The position numbers were made by a program, and so were the translations under genes. From positions 18,561,525-18,625,524 of the forward strand of contig CM037879.1 of NCBI GenBank assembly GCA_021292165.1: DNA of 64,000 bases. Direction: 5' to 3'. Positions 28,640-40,099 of the stretch are shown piece by piece (the first letter of the stretch is position 1; every line of letters starts with the position of its first letter). The DNA comes from Shinisaurus crocodilurus (taxonomy: Eukaryota; Chordata; Lepidosauria; Squamata; Shinisauridae). The notes under the pieces are model-generated. The model was not told the DNA's origin, did not search any database, and saw only the letters and a list, made by a program, of their open reading frames with translations.

Positions 28640-30185
28640 CGAGTCAATGGGTGGCTAGAGCATTGGGGGCCAGGCCACACTCTAAACATGTAGCACTTGC
28701 TGGGAATGAAATTGCAAGTGTAGCATAGCAAGGCAGGGAGCTTTGACCCAGTTGCTTGGGCAATGGGATTGCATTCCCTCCCCCTCCCCCCTCTACAAGC
28801 AGCAGAAGACTGGGGGGGGGACAAATACAGTGAACAGAAATGAAAAATACATGGATGAGCAGGAAATAAAGGTTTGAAGGAACATATTCCTTCCCGGCAA
28901 CCCGGCAACATTTACAGTAAATAGTGAACCATGTGAAAATTTGGTGCGGCATTATTCCAGATCACATGTGGCTATGCTTCAAGAGAATTTAGAACTCTGA
29001 ACAGCTCACCAATGCTACACCCTAAGCAAACTATCATGATCACCAGTTAAATGGGTCCATGCCCCAGGTACGCATTCCAAAGTCGCAAATCCTTTTGCTT
29101 AGAAACAAAAGATGTGTGTGTTTGAACTGTGTTGAAAACATGGATCTAGTGATTATGATGAAGCTTGAGGAAGTAACCACAACAAAAATGCTCCTGAAAT
29201 AAAGTGGCTTAAAAAAAAAAAAAATCCTCAAAAGCATCCAAGAGTGGACTCTGAATCCTTGCTGGGAAAGTTCCCCCACTATACAGTGATATCGCTTTGC
29301 CTCTTCCTCCCCACATGACTTCAGAAATGGCCTCCTTGGCTATATGGTCATCTGGATCTTCTCAATGAGGTCCAGGTAACTGGGTTTCATCCAAGCAAAT
29401 TAACAAAAAGCTACTCCAGGAGTGGAGAAATGATGATGGGGAGGAGGTGCATAATCTTCTCCCCACCTGATGGTTCTCCACTTCAAACTGACCCTCCCAT
29501 CCCACCGGCTTTTCTCCCCGTAGGAGTTCCCAATGGATGCTTGCAGCAAGCATGTATCTGGAATGCTGGGGGCGGGGGGCGAATGACTTCGTTGGGGAGA
29601 CTGGAGCAGAGAAGCAGCAGGGTGCGAGGGAAAAGAAAGATTTGGCATTTTCTCCAGTTTGCTCCAATGAGGCAAACACTGAATACCGTAAATAACATTT
29701 GGTTTAGAAATTAACCATTCTTGGCCTTAGATCATCATTGTGCTCTCCGAGGAGGGAGTGGGGGTATTTTTTTTGGCTATGACACCTAGAAAGAGCACAC
29801 CGGTATCATTAATCATATGTGTTTCTCTGAGTGGTGAGCTAATGTCAAGAAAGAACATCAGCGTGTTATTTTCAAACACTGACCTTACGTTGGACCTTTA
29901 CGGGGCTTGGGTTCCTCCAAGCAATGCCATCCGCATATCTCAAAGGGAGGTATACAAGTATCCCGCAGCAAGAGTGAAATGTGTCTTCAGATGCAATTCT
30001 GTTAGAGATGTAGTAATGTACGATGGTGTTGAAAAGCCAAGGGAAAAGGACAAAAATGCGAATCTCCCCACCTTCTGCCCTGCTGCAGTGAGCCCAGCAG
30101 GGCATGGGAAGTGATGCTCCAGCCGCCACAGATGGCCCCTTCCCCTTGATTGCTCTGTAAGAGTATGAAAGGCATGGGGAAATAA
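28640..30185. other. Unannotated stretch
   Basis: No repeat family of this window recognised. Frames of 90-130 codons occur at 29430-29714 and 29740-30114 without motifs or an obvious splice pattern. Poly-A at 29212-29223. Confidence 0.4.
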
Positions 30186-30300
30186 AATAAAAAAGGTCTT
30201 CACCTGGCACTTTAAAGACAGCAAAGTAGGATCCAGGTGAGCCTTTCTGGAGAGCACATTCCATAGCCTGGGTGCCACCACCAAAAATGCCCTCTGTACT
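30186..30300 (-). pseudogene. L2 LINE ORF2 end, fragment
   Basis: Minus strand: GTQAMECALQKGSPGSYFAVFKVPGEDLFY, the degraded LWN-LP...APTL-SFK--LKT-LF block of L2, with an AAATAAAATAAAA-type 3' neighbour. Confidence 0.65.
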
Positions 30301-30400
30301 TCAGAGTGAGTCTACAGGCCAGAATATCCATACCAAACATATGAGTGTTTGCAAAGTTTCAGTCAGAGACTGGGTCTTACTTCAAATTGGGGAATCTAAA

Positions 30401-30537
30401 CTGGCCTTCCCCAAGCTTGTGCCCTCCAGATGTTTTGATGCACAATGCCCAGCATTCCTGACTACTGACCATGCTGGCTGGGGCTGATGGGTATTGAAGT
30501 CCAAAACATTTGGAGGACACCAAGTTGGGGAAGGCTG
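30401..30537. mobile_element. MITE-1 copy
   Basis: TGGCCTTCCCCAAGCTTGTG and CCAGATGTTTTGATGCAC mirror TGAAGTCCAAAACATTTGGA and GTTGGGGAAGGCTG. ATCTAA occurs just before and after, a possible eroded duplication. Confidence 0.75.
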
Positions 30538-30998
30538 ATCTAAGCCATAACAATCCAAAAGGATCCTATGGGACGCAACGGGTTACCTGTAACATCCCAT
30601 GAGTACTGAAGGTGAACTGGATGTACAAGAATCAAGCCCTGGGCTGTTTGGAAATCCCTGCTTAGAGACTGGATAAAGCCAGTAGTTCAAGTGATAGGGA
30701 TGGGCAGGCACAGAGTACTGACTTAAGATTTCTTGATAGTACAAAATTACCATCATAAGCTGTACACCTTAAAAAGAAAAAAGAACTCTTTCCTTGGAAG
30801 GCTGCCAAGGGAGGCGGAGGATAGCCTTAAAGTCTGAAAACAATGGTTTCAGTCTGAGGTCTGCATGGGACCCATAACATCTGCACTGGAAGAAAGCCCT
30901 GTTCCTTAACTCATCCAACATACCTAAAAATATACACAGATCAGTTTGGTGGGGGGTTCATTTTTGCTACCCCAAGCCATTTTGCAATGTATCCTGGG

Positions 30999-31773
30999 CA
31001 GGGATGTTGAAGAGTCCTTGGTCTCAAGTCACAAGTCGAGTCACGAGTCTTTGGACCCGAGTCTCCGAGTCCGAGTCCTTGGTCCAAAATGGTGACTCAC
31101 GAGTCACGAGTCCTGAGTCACTCCCAAAACTGACTCTACGAGTCCCTATTAAAATCAATGGGGTTTCCCCCCAATAAAATAAGGCTACTTCAGATGTGTG
31201 GCTTAAATAAATTCTAGGCACAAGTGTGCCTTTTTATTTCAAAACTCTGCAACTGATTTTGGCAAGAACAGACCAGGCAGACAAACCCAAAATAACCTGG
31301 CAGGCAGAGGGAGGCAGGGAACCCCAAAGCAGGCAGGCAGAGGCCTTTGTCTTGGACAATTCAACTGCTGAATAGGTCAAGAAGAACCAGGCAGGCAGAG
31401 GAGGCAGGGAACCCCAAACGCAGGCAGAGGCAGCCAAACCCAAAATGTCTGATCCTAACCCAAACCCCCCCAACAACACATCAATCAAAATAAATCTCAA
31501 CACATCGTTGGGGCTGCGCTCCTGGTAGCTGTCCATAGTGGCTGAGCAGCGGCGTGCCTCGCTTCCATGCGCTCTTCACCGGTGATCGCGCTCCTTCTGG
31601 CACAGCCAGAAGACTTGTCAACAGCCCAGGGATGTTGACGAGTCCTTGGTCTCGAGTCCCGAGTCGAGTCTCAAGTCCCATTAAAAATATTGGGACTCGA
31701 GTCCGAGTCGAGTCAGAGGGGGGACTCAGTCCGACTCACGAGTCGAGTCCTCGAGTCCGAGTCCCCATCCCTG
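30999..31773. mobile_element. MITE-6: 775-bp hAT element, complete
   Basis: Ends CAGGGATG...CATCCCTG, bounded by a perfect 8-bp duplication ATCCTGGG (30991-30998 and 31774-31781). Both subterminal regions are built from GAGTCCGAGTCGAGTC-type repeats, in direct and inverse orientation. An internal second start (CAGGGATGTTGACGAGTCC at about 31627) suggests one copy formed by fusion or capture. No transposase frame. Confidence 0.93.
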
Positions 31774-31843
31774 ATCCTGGGGTGATAAAATGCCCCACAA
31801 TCTCAAATGGGTCTGTGGTATCATAAGAAGTATGTTTTAAACA

Positions 31844-32100
31844 GTGCTTTGCCGAAATTTTCTCCCACATTTTTTTAAAAAAACGTTCTCATTCAGTTTT
31901 GATAGAAAAGAAATCGCTTTTGAAAAGAAATTCAATGGTGAAGAAAATTTTGGAGAAAGTCTCATGGGTTTGGTTTGGTTTTCTTGTGCTTACCTTACTT
32001 CGAAGGTGGCCAAGGAGTGTGCATGAGTGCCCTGTCTTTCATTGCACAGTCATCTCTCCAGCAGGCTGTAGCCTACTCTGCTTCCCTCACTTTAATTAAA
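31844..32100. other. Unannotated, AT-rich
   Basis: Nothing recognised except a 16-base direct repeat CTTTAATTAAAGAGAG (about 32090 and 32110) at the start of the following SINE. Confidence 0.5.
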
Positions 32101-32120
32101 GAGAGGGCACTTTAATTAAA

Positions 32121-32367
32121 GAGAGCCAGCATGGGGTAGTGGTTAGAGTGTTGGACTGGGACTCGGGAGATGCGGGTTCTAGTCCCCACTTTGCCACGAA
32201 GCTCCCTGGGTGACTTTGGGCCAGTCACGGTCTCTCAGCCTAACCTACCTCACAGGGTTGTTGTGAGGATAAAATGGAGAGGAGGAGGAGGAGGATTATG
32301 TAAGCTGCCTTGGGTTCCTTGCAGGAAAAAAAGGCAGGGTATAAATATAATAAATAAATAAATAAAG
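32121..32367 (+). mobile_element. SINE-A copy
   Basis: GAGCCAGCATGGGGTAGTGG, GCGGGTTCTAGTCCCCA, GTGACTTTGGGCCAGTCACG, AAGCTGCCTTGGGTTCCTTG and an ATAAATAAATAAATAAA tail. Complete and little diverged. Confidence 0.93.
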
Positions 32368-32390
32368 CCCAGGGGAAGACATCCTGAGGT

Positions 32391-32984
32391 CAAGACCGGT
32401 GCAGGGCTGTTTGGCGCCCTAGGCCAAATTATATTTAGCGCCTCCCCTTCTCATGCCATGGGGGGGCTCCAGAGCAAAGCAGCCCTGCTCTGCAACCCCC
32501 CCCGCGCCGCTGCCGCCGCCGCCACCACCACCACCACCACCACCACCTACCTTCCCCCCCACCCCCGCTGCTAGCTGCTGGCTGCTGGCTGTTGCTGCTG
32601 GCTGCTGGCTGTTGCTGCTGCTGCCGCCGCCTCCGAGGAGGAAGAGGAGGAAGTGACGCGACGGGACCCTCGCGCTTTTTTTTTTGCCGGGGAAACCAGG
32701 GCAACAGGGCTGGTTTCCCGCCAAAACAACGCCGGCGGGGCTCCGGAAATGACGTGAAGGTAGGTGGTGGGCGGGCGGGCGCGCGCGGGGGGGGAGGTGG
32801 AGCGGTAGCGGCGGCAGTGGCAGCGGCAGCGGCGGGCGGGCAGGGAGGCGGGGAGGCGCGGCGGAGGCGGCAGGCGGGGCAGGATCGTGCCGGCGGCGAG
32901 GAAGGAGCGCAGCGTTTCTGCGCCCTCTTCCGCCACGCGCCCTAGGCAGCTGCCTGGGTCTGCCTAGCGGTAGCGCTGGCCCTG
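32391..32984. mobile_element. MITE-7: GC-rich 594-bp hAT element
   Basis: Left end CAAGACCGGTGC matches, with mismatches, the inverse of the right end GCGCTGGCCCTG. An 8-bp duplication CCTGAGGT is perfect (32383-32390 and 32985-32992). The body is very GC-rich with CCACCACCA, CTGGCTGCTG and GGCGGGCGGG runs and many CpGs. A relative with the same right end (CTAGCGGTAGCGCCGGCCCTG type) is at 36756-37294. Proline/glycine/alanine-rich frames here are compositional artefacts. Confidence 0.88.
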
Positions 32985-32999
32985 CCTGAGGTAATTCCT

Positions 33000-33695
33000 C
33001 CCATGGGACTTTTTCAGATTAGGAAGTGCAGGCACCCTAGCAGGCTGCAGAGCAGTGGGGAGATGTGTAATAGCAAGGGGGGGGAACACACACACATCAC
33101 CCTCGGCCACCTCACAGTGATTAGATAAGCTCAAAAGGGCCACAAAAAATAAATTATAAAATACCCGAAGAATGAGGCAGAACAATGGAAGCTTCTTTTC
33201 ATGGGGAAATAAAAATTTCAGGAATTTGGAGGACAGTTTTTCTCTCAGCACTAGCTCCACCTCTTCCCTGGAGCACAATACAACACTGCCCCCCTCACAC
33301 CCGCGTTGTGTTGAATGCAAAGTGGGGGCCAACCTGCCAGTGAAGTTGATGCTGTTACCACTCGCAGTGGCAGCACAAAAACCCCCAGAAACCCTTTCAA
33401 AAAAGAAAGAAGCTGTACTGCAACCCTGGCCAATGGCGAGTGGGGGATTTCTCCTCCCCCTGGAGAAATTCGATGAAATTGTGTGGCCCCCACACGCACA
33501 ATTTCTTTGCCCACAAATAGGTTGGAGAATCTCAAGACGCCATTTGCACACAGCTCTACTTTTAAACTGAAAATGTTAGAAAAGTTTCATGAACTGTTAA
33601 TGAAAAACTTTAGGCAAAACTTTATTAATATTGAAAACCAACATTTTTCAGTGTGGGGGGTGTTTTTCTAACCCCATAAGAAATCTGTCCCTGGT
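33000..33695. other. Unannotated, with a weak AT-rich repeat scrap
   Basis: 33550-33690 (GAAAATGTTAGAAAAGTTTC, TATTGAAAACCAAC) resembles decayed MITE-9-like sequence. Frames at 33172-33570 and its complement have no motif. Confidence 0.4.
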
Positions 33696-33699
33696 GAGG

Positions 33700-34490
33700 T
33701 AAATGTTCCCTAAGTGAAATCCCATGGCTTAGGCCAACCTACTGACACCCAGAGTACTTAAGGTTGATTCGCTAGACCAATTTTCTTTGGGAAAATCCAT
33801 GGGACATTTTTAGACCCCAGTACATTGCTTGTGTCTGGGGCATAAAGACACCTGCACAACAAAATCAATAGATTCTTGGGATAGTTTGTGCCTTAGGTGT
33901 GTTTTTCTTTCCAGGAGAAAAAAAGTAAATGGTTAGAGGCTGAAATTTGGGGACATTGTGCAGGTAACTGCACAACAATGTCATGGGAGGACTATGATGT
34001 AGGTCTACTTCTGTGTAAATTCTGCATTTAAAAAAACCTGCAGTATCTTTCTAAACAAAAACTTATTGTTTGGAACTGGAGCGTGAAATATTAAACTCTA
34101 CATGGATTATACTCTCTTAATCTTTCACCATCAAAATAGAGAGGAGATTTAGTATGTTTTCATTTTAGAGTGCTTGGCAAGCAGCTGTAAGATGAATGAG
34201 GCCTGCTGATTTCATTTATACCTGTGCCAGATGTTCCTGTTAGATATGGCTGTTTTGTTTCATCAGTTAGATGGACTTACACTGTTACACAGTGATGTTG
34301 ATTGGAGGAGAACCGCTTTTGGAAAAATAACATGATGTCAAATTAGCAGGCACAGAAGAGCACATTATGAGAGATAAATGATACTCTGAAAGAATAATCA
34401 CTTCCCTTTTGTTTCATTAAACATTAGGCAGCCTTGTTTCATTTGCAATCTTGGCTGCGCATTAATTGGGCCAAGCAACATAGCAGTACA
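33700..34490. other. Candidate conserved non-coding DNA
   Basis: Repeat-free by eye and AT-rich. 34190-34490 is dense in homeodomain-like (CATTAATTGG, CATTAAAC) and TTTGCAAT motifs. Candidate only; no conservation can be measured from one sequence. Confidence 0.3.
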
Positions 34491-34498
34491 GTAATGCC

Positions 34499-34738
34499 TT
34501 GGATTGCAAGTAACTTCGTTTGAGAGCGTTTTGCAAGACAAGCAAATTTTTAAATATTTATTTAATTTTTTTTGACTTGATATACAAGCGACGTCTTGCA
34601 ATACAAGTACTGTAGTACGGCTTAAATTAAAAATCTCTGTACAAATTTTTTTTCGGGGATTTCATTTTGATATAAGAGTGTTTTGGATTACAAGCATGTT
34701 TCTGGAATGAATTATGTTCTCAATCCAAGGCATGACTG
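34499..34738. mobile_element. MITE-4: Tc1/mariner-type element
   Basis: CAGTAATGCCTTGGATTGCA to CTCAATCCAAGGCATGACTG between TA dinucleotides (34497-34498 and 34739-34740). 240 bp. Confidence 0.9.
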
Positions 34739-34842
34739 TATTATAAAGCTAGTGGATGAATTGATTGGTTTTTGAATAGAGTAACTATATCACTGAGATC
34801 TGAAAAACTGCACTGCTGGAATTTCATCGTGAAATACAGAAT

Positions 34843-35190
34843 GGCTGGTTTGCACAACATGGTGTGTGTGCTGGGCTTGTGCAGATGCCATTTTGAATAT
34901 GCAACCCCCAATCAGGGGTTGCAGTGTGTTGTGTGATCATGGCCATTGTGGGTTATTTCAAGGGTCAAATAACCCTTGTATAACCCTTGATTAGTAATTT
35001 AGGGTTGTGCAAGGGTTGCTTAACCCTCGAATAACCCACGATGGCTGGGCTCACATGACACACACAACCCTCATATCATCCCGATTGGGGGCTGCATATT
35101 GAAATGGTGGCCACACCCCCCCAGTGCGCACCAAACTTTATGGTGGGTTACATAACCTATGATGAGCCAGCCATCCCATGTGAACCAGCC
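34843..35190. mobile_element. Large inverted-repeat MITE
   Basis: GGCTGGTTTGCACAACATGG and TGCAACCCCCAATCAGG on the left mirror CCGATTGGGGGCTGCATATT and CATGTGAACCAGCC on the right. The interior is rich in AACCCT/AGGGTT. The ends resemble those around 54943-55357. No clear target duplication. Confidence 0.7.
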
Positions 35191-35501
35191 CGATATGGGC
35201 TTGCAATATGCATCCTGTAGAAGCCTGATTTCTGTGATTCTGGATTGCTCTCAGGGGTGTAAACATGCATAGGATCACACCCGTAGTGATTACTGTCTTT
35301 AGCTGGGTCAGATCCAGATTCCAGTAGTAGTCACCGTGGAATGGAATAAAAATGTAGTGATGTGAGATTTGTTTGCTTGTTGTTAAAAAGAACAAGTCTC
35401 TGGCTCAATACAGGAATCTTGCAATATAGGGTCCTGGGTATTTATCTTCTTTGTCAGGTTTCAAAAATATGAAGTGCACCAGAGAGGCCGTTCACCTAGG
35501 T

Positions 35502-35637
35502 CAGGGGTGGGCAACTTGTGGCCCTCCAAATATTTTGGCCTACAGCTCCCATCAGTCCTAGTCAGCATAGCCAATGATGAGGGATCATGGGAGTTGTAGG
35601 CCAAAACATCTGGAAGGCCACAATTTGCCCACCCCTG
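35502..35637. mobile_element. MITE-1 (fold-back hAT type)
   Basis: CAGGGGTGGGCAACTTGTGG to GGCCACAATTTGCCCACCCCTG, arms pairing throughout. Flanks ACCTAGGT and ACCTAGAC share six of eight bases. Confidence 0.88.
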
Positions 35638-35876
35638 ACCTAGACTCTAGGTAAATAAACCAGGTCCTAGAGACTTTGTTAATGTCAGCTGCTATCTTAT
35701 TGAGCAAAAGTTTGACCTGGCGACATCATGATTCCATCTCAAGGTCCCCATCCGCCCCCCCTGAAAATTGTATCAAATGTGTTGAGATCTACGTATATAG
35801 ATGCATCCACATAATATCACATTTTATTAAGAAAACACACACATTAAAGACAAATGAAGATATCCCAGAGGATTAC

Positions 35877-36314
35877 AGTGCAATCCCATGTGGCTGGCTG
35901 CCCATAACCCTCCGAACTCAGAAGATTACGGGCATCCAATGAAAGGCAGGAGGAGCGTGAAGGCAAGGATTACCCCCACACTTCCGTCACCCTCCAAAAC
36001 ACTTAGACAGCTGTCTGCTTTATCCTTGCTGGTGAGGAGGAGGGGCTGAGGCACCACAAGGACTCTTCATAGCTCCTCCCCTCCCCGTCCCCCCGAATGC
36101 CCCCCCCCAGCACCAGCTCAGAAAACAGTCTTCCATCTTCAGAGCCACAGCTGGTGTGGAAAGAACCTCGCTGGTTGTGAGGGTGGAGGGAGGGCCCTCC
36201 AAAGTTGGAGTCCCAGCTCCGACCTTGGGGGGCTTTTCTGAGGTCGGAGCTGGGACTCTGACTTTTCCTATGGCTGGCCAGACAATGTCTACTGGCCATA
36301 GGATTGCACCCTTA
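35877..36314. mobile_element. MITE-8 copy
   Basis: GTGCAATCCCATGTGGCTGG at the left and CTGGCCATAGGATTGCACCC at the right. Inside, AGTCCCAGCTCCGACCTTGG pairs with TCGGAGCTGGGACTCTGA. About 440 bp, GC-rich, non-coding. Related copies at 44700, 48910 and 63508. Confidence 0.8.
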
Positions 36315-36538
36315 GTCATGTTAGTCTGCTGCAGCAAAATTAGCAAAGAGTTTTGTGGCACCTTAAAGTCTAACAAGTTTATGTTGGCATAATGTTTCAA
36401 GGACACTGTCCACTTCTTCCGATGCGTAAAGTGTTAACCTGAAATTGTCTGATTTATATACACATGTTGGGTGGGGCGGAAGGGAGAGAGATGTAAACTG
36501 TGTTGTCAGAGGGAAGGTATGTTTAGAGACAGCCTGTG

Positions 36539-36712
36539 GCCTGTGGCTTACGCTGGCTCAGCTTGTCTGAGTGCGGAAAGCTAAGCAGGGTCAAGCCTGG
36601 TTATTACTTGGATGGGAGACCCCCTCCTCTAGTTTCCTGCATTGAGCGGGGGGACTCTATAGCCTTTTAAGCCCTTCCTTCCAACGCTATGATCTATCAA
36701 ATCTATCATCTC
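36539..36712 (+). mobile_element. SINE-C: 5S-rRNA-derived SINE with CR1 tail
   Basis: GCTCAGCTTGTCTGAGTGCG, GAAAGCTAAGCAGGGTCAAG, CCTGGTTATTACTTGGATGG and GAGACC reproduce the 5S A-box, intermediate element and C-box. TTTCCTGCATTGAGCGGGGG and a TCTATGATCTATC end are CR1-like. The tail has an internal deletion. Confidence 0.93.
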
Positions 36713-36755
36713 AGGGAGGACGTGGAGATGAGGTTATGAATTGAAGACCTTCCCA

Positions 36756-37294
36756 GTCCGACGCCTCCTCCGAAAAGGGACCCCCGCGCTCTGTTTTTGG
36801 CCGGGGGAAACCAGAGCAACAGGGCTGTTTAAGCCCTGTTGCCCTGGTACTTCCCGCCAAAACAGAGCGTGGGCGGGGCTCCGGAAACAGCACGGAGAAG
36901 GTAGGTGTCGGGGGGGGGAGGCGGCGCGGAGGAGAGTTGAAGCGAAGCGAAGCGAGGTGGGGGGGAGGCGGCGCGGGGGGGGAGGCGGCGCAGAGGCGAA
37001 GCGAGGCGAGGTGGGGGGAGGCGGCGCGGGGGGGAGCGGCGCAGGGGAGAGGCGGCGCAGAGGCAAAGCGAGGCGAGGTGGGAGGCGGCGCGGAGGCGAG
37101 GCAAGGTAGGGGGGAGGCGCCCAGGCTCGGCCCCACCACTACTCCGGGCGCACTTACCTGGCTTTCTCGGAGAGGAGGGCGGGTGGGCAGGGCAGGAGCG
37201 CGCCGGCAGCGAAGAGGAGCGCAGCGTTCTGCGCCCTCTTCCGCTACGCGCCCTAGGCAACCGCCTAGTTGGCCTAGCGGTAGCGCCGGCCCTG
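36756..37294. mobile_element. MITE-7 relative, left end missing
   Basis: GGGACCCCCGCGCTCTGTTT, GGGGAAACCAGAGCAACAGG, TTCCCGCCAAAACAGAGCG, CGCGCCCTAGGCAACCGCC and the terminus TAGCGCCGGCCCTG match 32640-32984. Between them GGCGGCGCGG-type units are expanded (36915-37110). Frames rich in Arg/Gly/Pro are artefacts. Confidence 0.8.
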
Positions 37295-37619
37295 TGCATA
37301 ACTGCTGCAGAAAACAGCAGCTCTGTGTCTTCTCCCTTTTTCCCCCTCCTCTGTAAAATCTAGTAATACAAAATGTGGGACAGGATATCATTGTGCTTGC
37401 AGTTTCTTGGCTCATGCCCCCATTTCACTGGCTACCATTTGAGGGTATAGAAAACTCTGAGTACCATGACATATTTTGTTTTGCTAGACTTTACTGGGGA
37501 GAGTGGAAGAAAGAGACGCAGGGCCATAACGCATAGATCCAGCTTATGGAACAAAAACGAAACAAACTGAAATGAAATGTGACAGAGTGCTAGTCTGAAC
37601 GTATTCTTAAGTAGGTAAG

Positions 37620-38520
37620 ACATATTATCCCAAACTAAATTTCCAAGTGTTTCCTTTGGTTGTTAAAAAAAACAACAACTCTCTTTTAATTTAGCTTGTC
37701 TATATTTCTTGCCTTTTATAGCTTGAGCTGCTGCATCGTGCCATATGTGAAACATTTCTGAAAGGTGTCAAAATGGCTTGTCATTGGCTTGGAATGAGGG
37801 TGAAATGAAATGTCCATATCATAGCATACTTATATAAATAACGAGAGATTCCAATGTAAACCATTCACTTGGCAGTCATTTCTCCATCAGCAAGCAGTAA
37901 GTGATACAGAATTCATGCTTAATTTTCACACACACATACACATCAAAATCAGGAAGGAGAATGTGTACTTTTAGTAATTCTAATACTAAAATCCAGCTTC
38001 TCTATTTTTATTTTTTTATAATTGGGAAAAAAATGTATTTTTAGCTCTTGGACCTATTGCAAGGAGTTTTAAAATGTGTTCTGGACATATGGGCTGGATG
38101 TCTGAGTGTTTCTCTCTTACTAAACTTGTTTCCATCATTTAGAAACACAGATGGTGGAAATGGGGAACAGAGTCATTAATGAAAGTCAAGAATTATTTAT
38201 GATGGGCAGTATGATGTCTTTGCATTTAAAAAGAAGACATTAAATGCTTTCATGTTCTGAAACATGAAAAAACATTTACTGTGGGAACTTTTTGGACATT
38301 TCTACTTTATTAGTATATTGTATTATATCACCACATTGCTCTCTCTGGCATGCCTTTCATACAAATTATTTCTGAAAGCACCAGTGAGCTTTCTGGAGAT
38401 TTTGAATGTGTACTTTTAGTAACTGCAGAAATATTTCAAGTAAATGTACATGCCCAGAAAACTAACATTTGTACGCTTTTTGAAATCATTAGAGATGGCT
38501 GAAGGAATAATTAAAGCCTT
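37620..38520. other. Candidate conserved non-coding DNA
   Basis: 900 bases, AT-rich, no repeat detected, no ORF. 37700-37930 (TTGCCTTTTATAGCTTGAGC, CACTTGGCAGTCATTTCTCC) looks the least simple. Candidate only. Confidence 0.3.
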
Positions 38521-38530
38521 CACTTTCTAA

Positions 38531-38700
38531 TATATATATATTTATTTAGTACATTTTTAATCCCACTCTTCTTTCAAGGCACTCAGGAGAATGTATGGTG
38601 TCCTCTTCTATCTTCACAACAACACAGTGAGATTGGTTAGGCTGCTGGGGGACAGTGATTGGCCCAGGGTCACCCAATGAGCTTTAGTGCTGTGCAGGGA
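38531..38700 (-). mobile_element. Old SINE-A-like copy
   Basis: CTTCTTTCAAGGCACTCAGG, CTTCACAACAACACAGTGAG and GGCCCAGGGTCACCCAATGA keep the order of the inverted SINE-A body but are strongly diverged. Confidence 0.7.
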
Positions 38701-38809
38701 ACTGCATCCAGGTATCCCACTGGCTACTGGTGTTCTTCTCAGGAACTGAAATTGGTGGTGGGGGGAGGCAGCTTTCCGAATTTTCGGTGGGGTGAAGCTG
38801 GAGGGTGAA

Positions 38810-39400
38810 GACCAGGGCTGGCTCCAGGTTAGAAGGGCCCCCAGCAGAGTGCCTGTGGTGGGCCCTTCCAACATGGACAGCACTGCTGAGGCCTGCCCTG
38901 ACCCCCTTCTTCCAGTGCTTCTCCATGGTCCAGCAGTGTTTTTTAATTGAAAACATTTTTGCTTCCACCAGAGGCAGCGGCAACCCAAACAGAGGTATTA
39001 GCAGACCAGTCTAATCTTTAACTGGTGGGAGCAGGGTCAGCATCACGGGTATGCATAGTTGGGCAACTGCCAAGGGTCCGCACCCCAGCAGGAGCCTACT
39101 GACAGAAGCCCCCTGGAGTTGCTCCTCCTCTTCACCATTGGAACCTGCTTGTTCACCTACCTCTAACTCTGGCCCAGATAATGGTGGTGGTGAGAAGGAG
39201 GTGCAGAAGATACCACTGCCTACTTGCTCTCTGCCTGTCAAGCAAGCAAGTGGTAGCTATGATGAGAAAGAGGATCGGGAACAAGGACAGCTTGTGGCAA
39301 TGGTGGTGAGAAGACTGACTCACTGAGGGAGGGGGCCATTGAAGATGTCTTGCTGACGGGCCCTCAAAAACCTGGCACCGGTGGGGAGCACAACAAGAGG
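38810..39400. mobile_element. Dispersed element shared with 23511-24060
   Basis: 39028-39390 contains CAACTGCCAAGGGTCCGCAC, CTGGAGTTGCTCCTCCTCTT and CTGTCAAGCAAGCAAGTGGT, all in the order seen at 23511-24060 and without the SINE. The preceding 38816-38930 (GGGCTGGCTCCAGGTTAGAA) may be a related end. Confidence 0.65.
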
Positions 39401-39542
39401 CAGTAGTGGCCATTGTCTGTCATTTTGTTTTCCCATAATTCCCTGGGCCTGAGACATTGGTGAAAAATTAAAAGATAACCTTAGCATGGGCAGAGACAGA
39501 CAGTAGTTGTATTTTTTGCTGCCATGGCCTTGGCAGTGATTT

Positions 39543-39545
<3 letters not shown>

Positions 39546-39574
<29 letters not shown>
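39546..39574. repeat. (AC)n microsatellite
   Basis: About 14 AC units. Confidence 0.95.
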
Positions 39575-39576
<2 letters not shown>

Positions 39577-39807
39577 TCTCCCAGACCATAGAGGACAGTC
39601 GGAGAAAGAGGGCTGGGGCAGGAATCAGTAGTGTGACCCCTGGAATACTGGAGTCCCAGAACCTGCCTAGGAATGCTGGGTGCGGACTTGTAAGACCACC
39701 CCTTACCCTTTCAGCTGAGCCCCTAGTGGTAGGCTTATGTCAAGTAGCAATGGAGGATCAAATAATGTCAGGCCAGGCTGGTTTAGGAAAAGTCATACAG
39801 AACGTGT

Positions 39808-40002
39808 CATATTGATTAGCATGTTGGACCAGGATTGGAGAGAGCTGGGTTCGAATCCCTAGTCAGCCATGACTGGGTGGCTTTGGGCCAGTCACTATAT
39901 CTAAATTTAGCCTACCACATAGGGTCGTTGTGAGGATAACATTTGAGCTAAGGGAGAATCATGTTTCCTACCCTGGGCTCCTTGGAGGGCGGACGGGTTA
40001 AA
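39808..40002 (+). mobile_element. Old SINE-A copy
   Basis: AGCTGGGTTCGAATCCCTAG keeps a canonical tRNA B-box (GGTTCGAATCC), better than in younger copies. TGGCTTTGGGCCAGTCACTA and GTCGTTGTGAGGATAACATT complete the body. Diverged and tail-less. Confidence 0.82.
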
Positions 40003-40099
40003 ATACTTCTTAAAGATAACAAAATCTTGAGGAGAAATATAAAGGAGGAAGCAGAAGTAGCTTGACAAACACAGAAGGAAAGACTTCCAGACACACATT

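Noticed and set aside
32419..32945. Proline/glycine/alanine-rich frames of up to 121 codons on both strands
   Set aside because: They lie inside a GC-rich hAT element with perfect target duplications; composition alone keeps the frames open.
36560..36625. Possible 5S rRNA gene
   Set aside because: Only the internal promoter region is present, followed by a CR1 tail; three dispersed copies share the same junction.
36711..37415. A 234-codon minus-strand frame rich in Pro, Ser, Arg
   Set aside because: Overlaps the second GC-rich hAT relative and an expanded GGCGGCGCGG array; low complexity and no domain.
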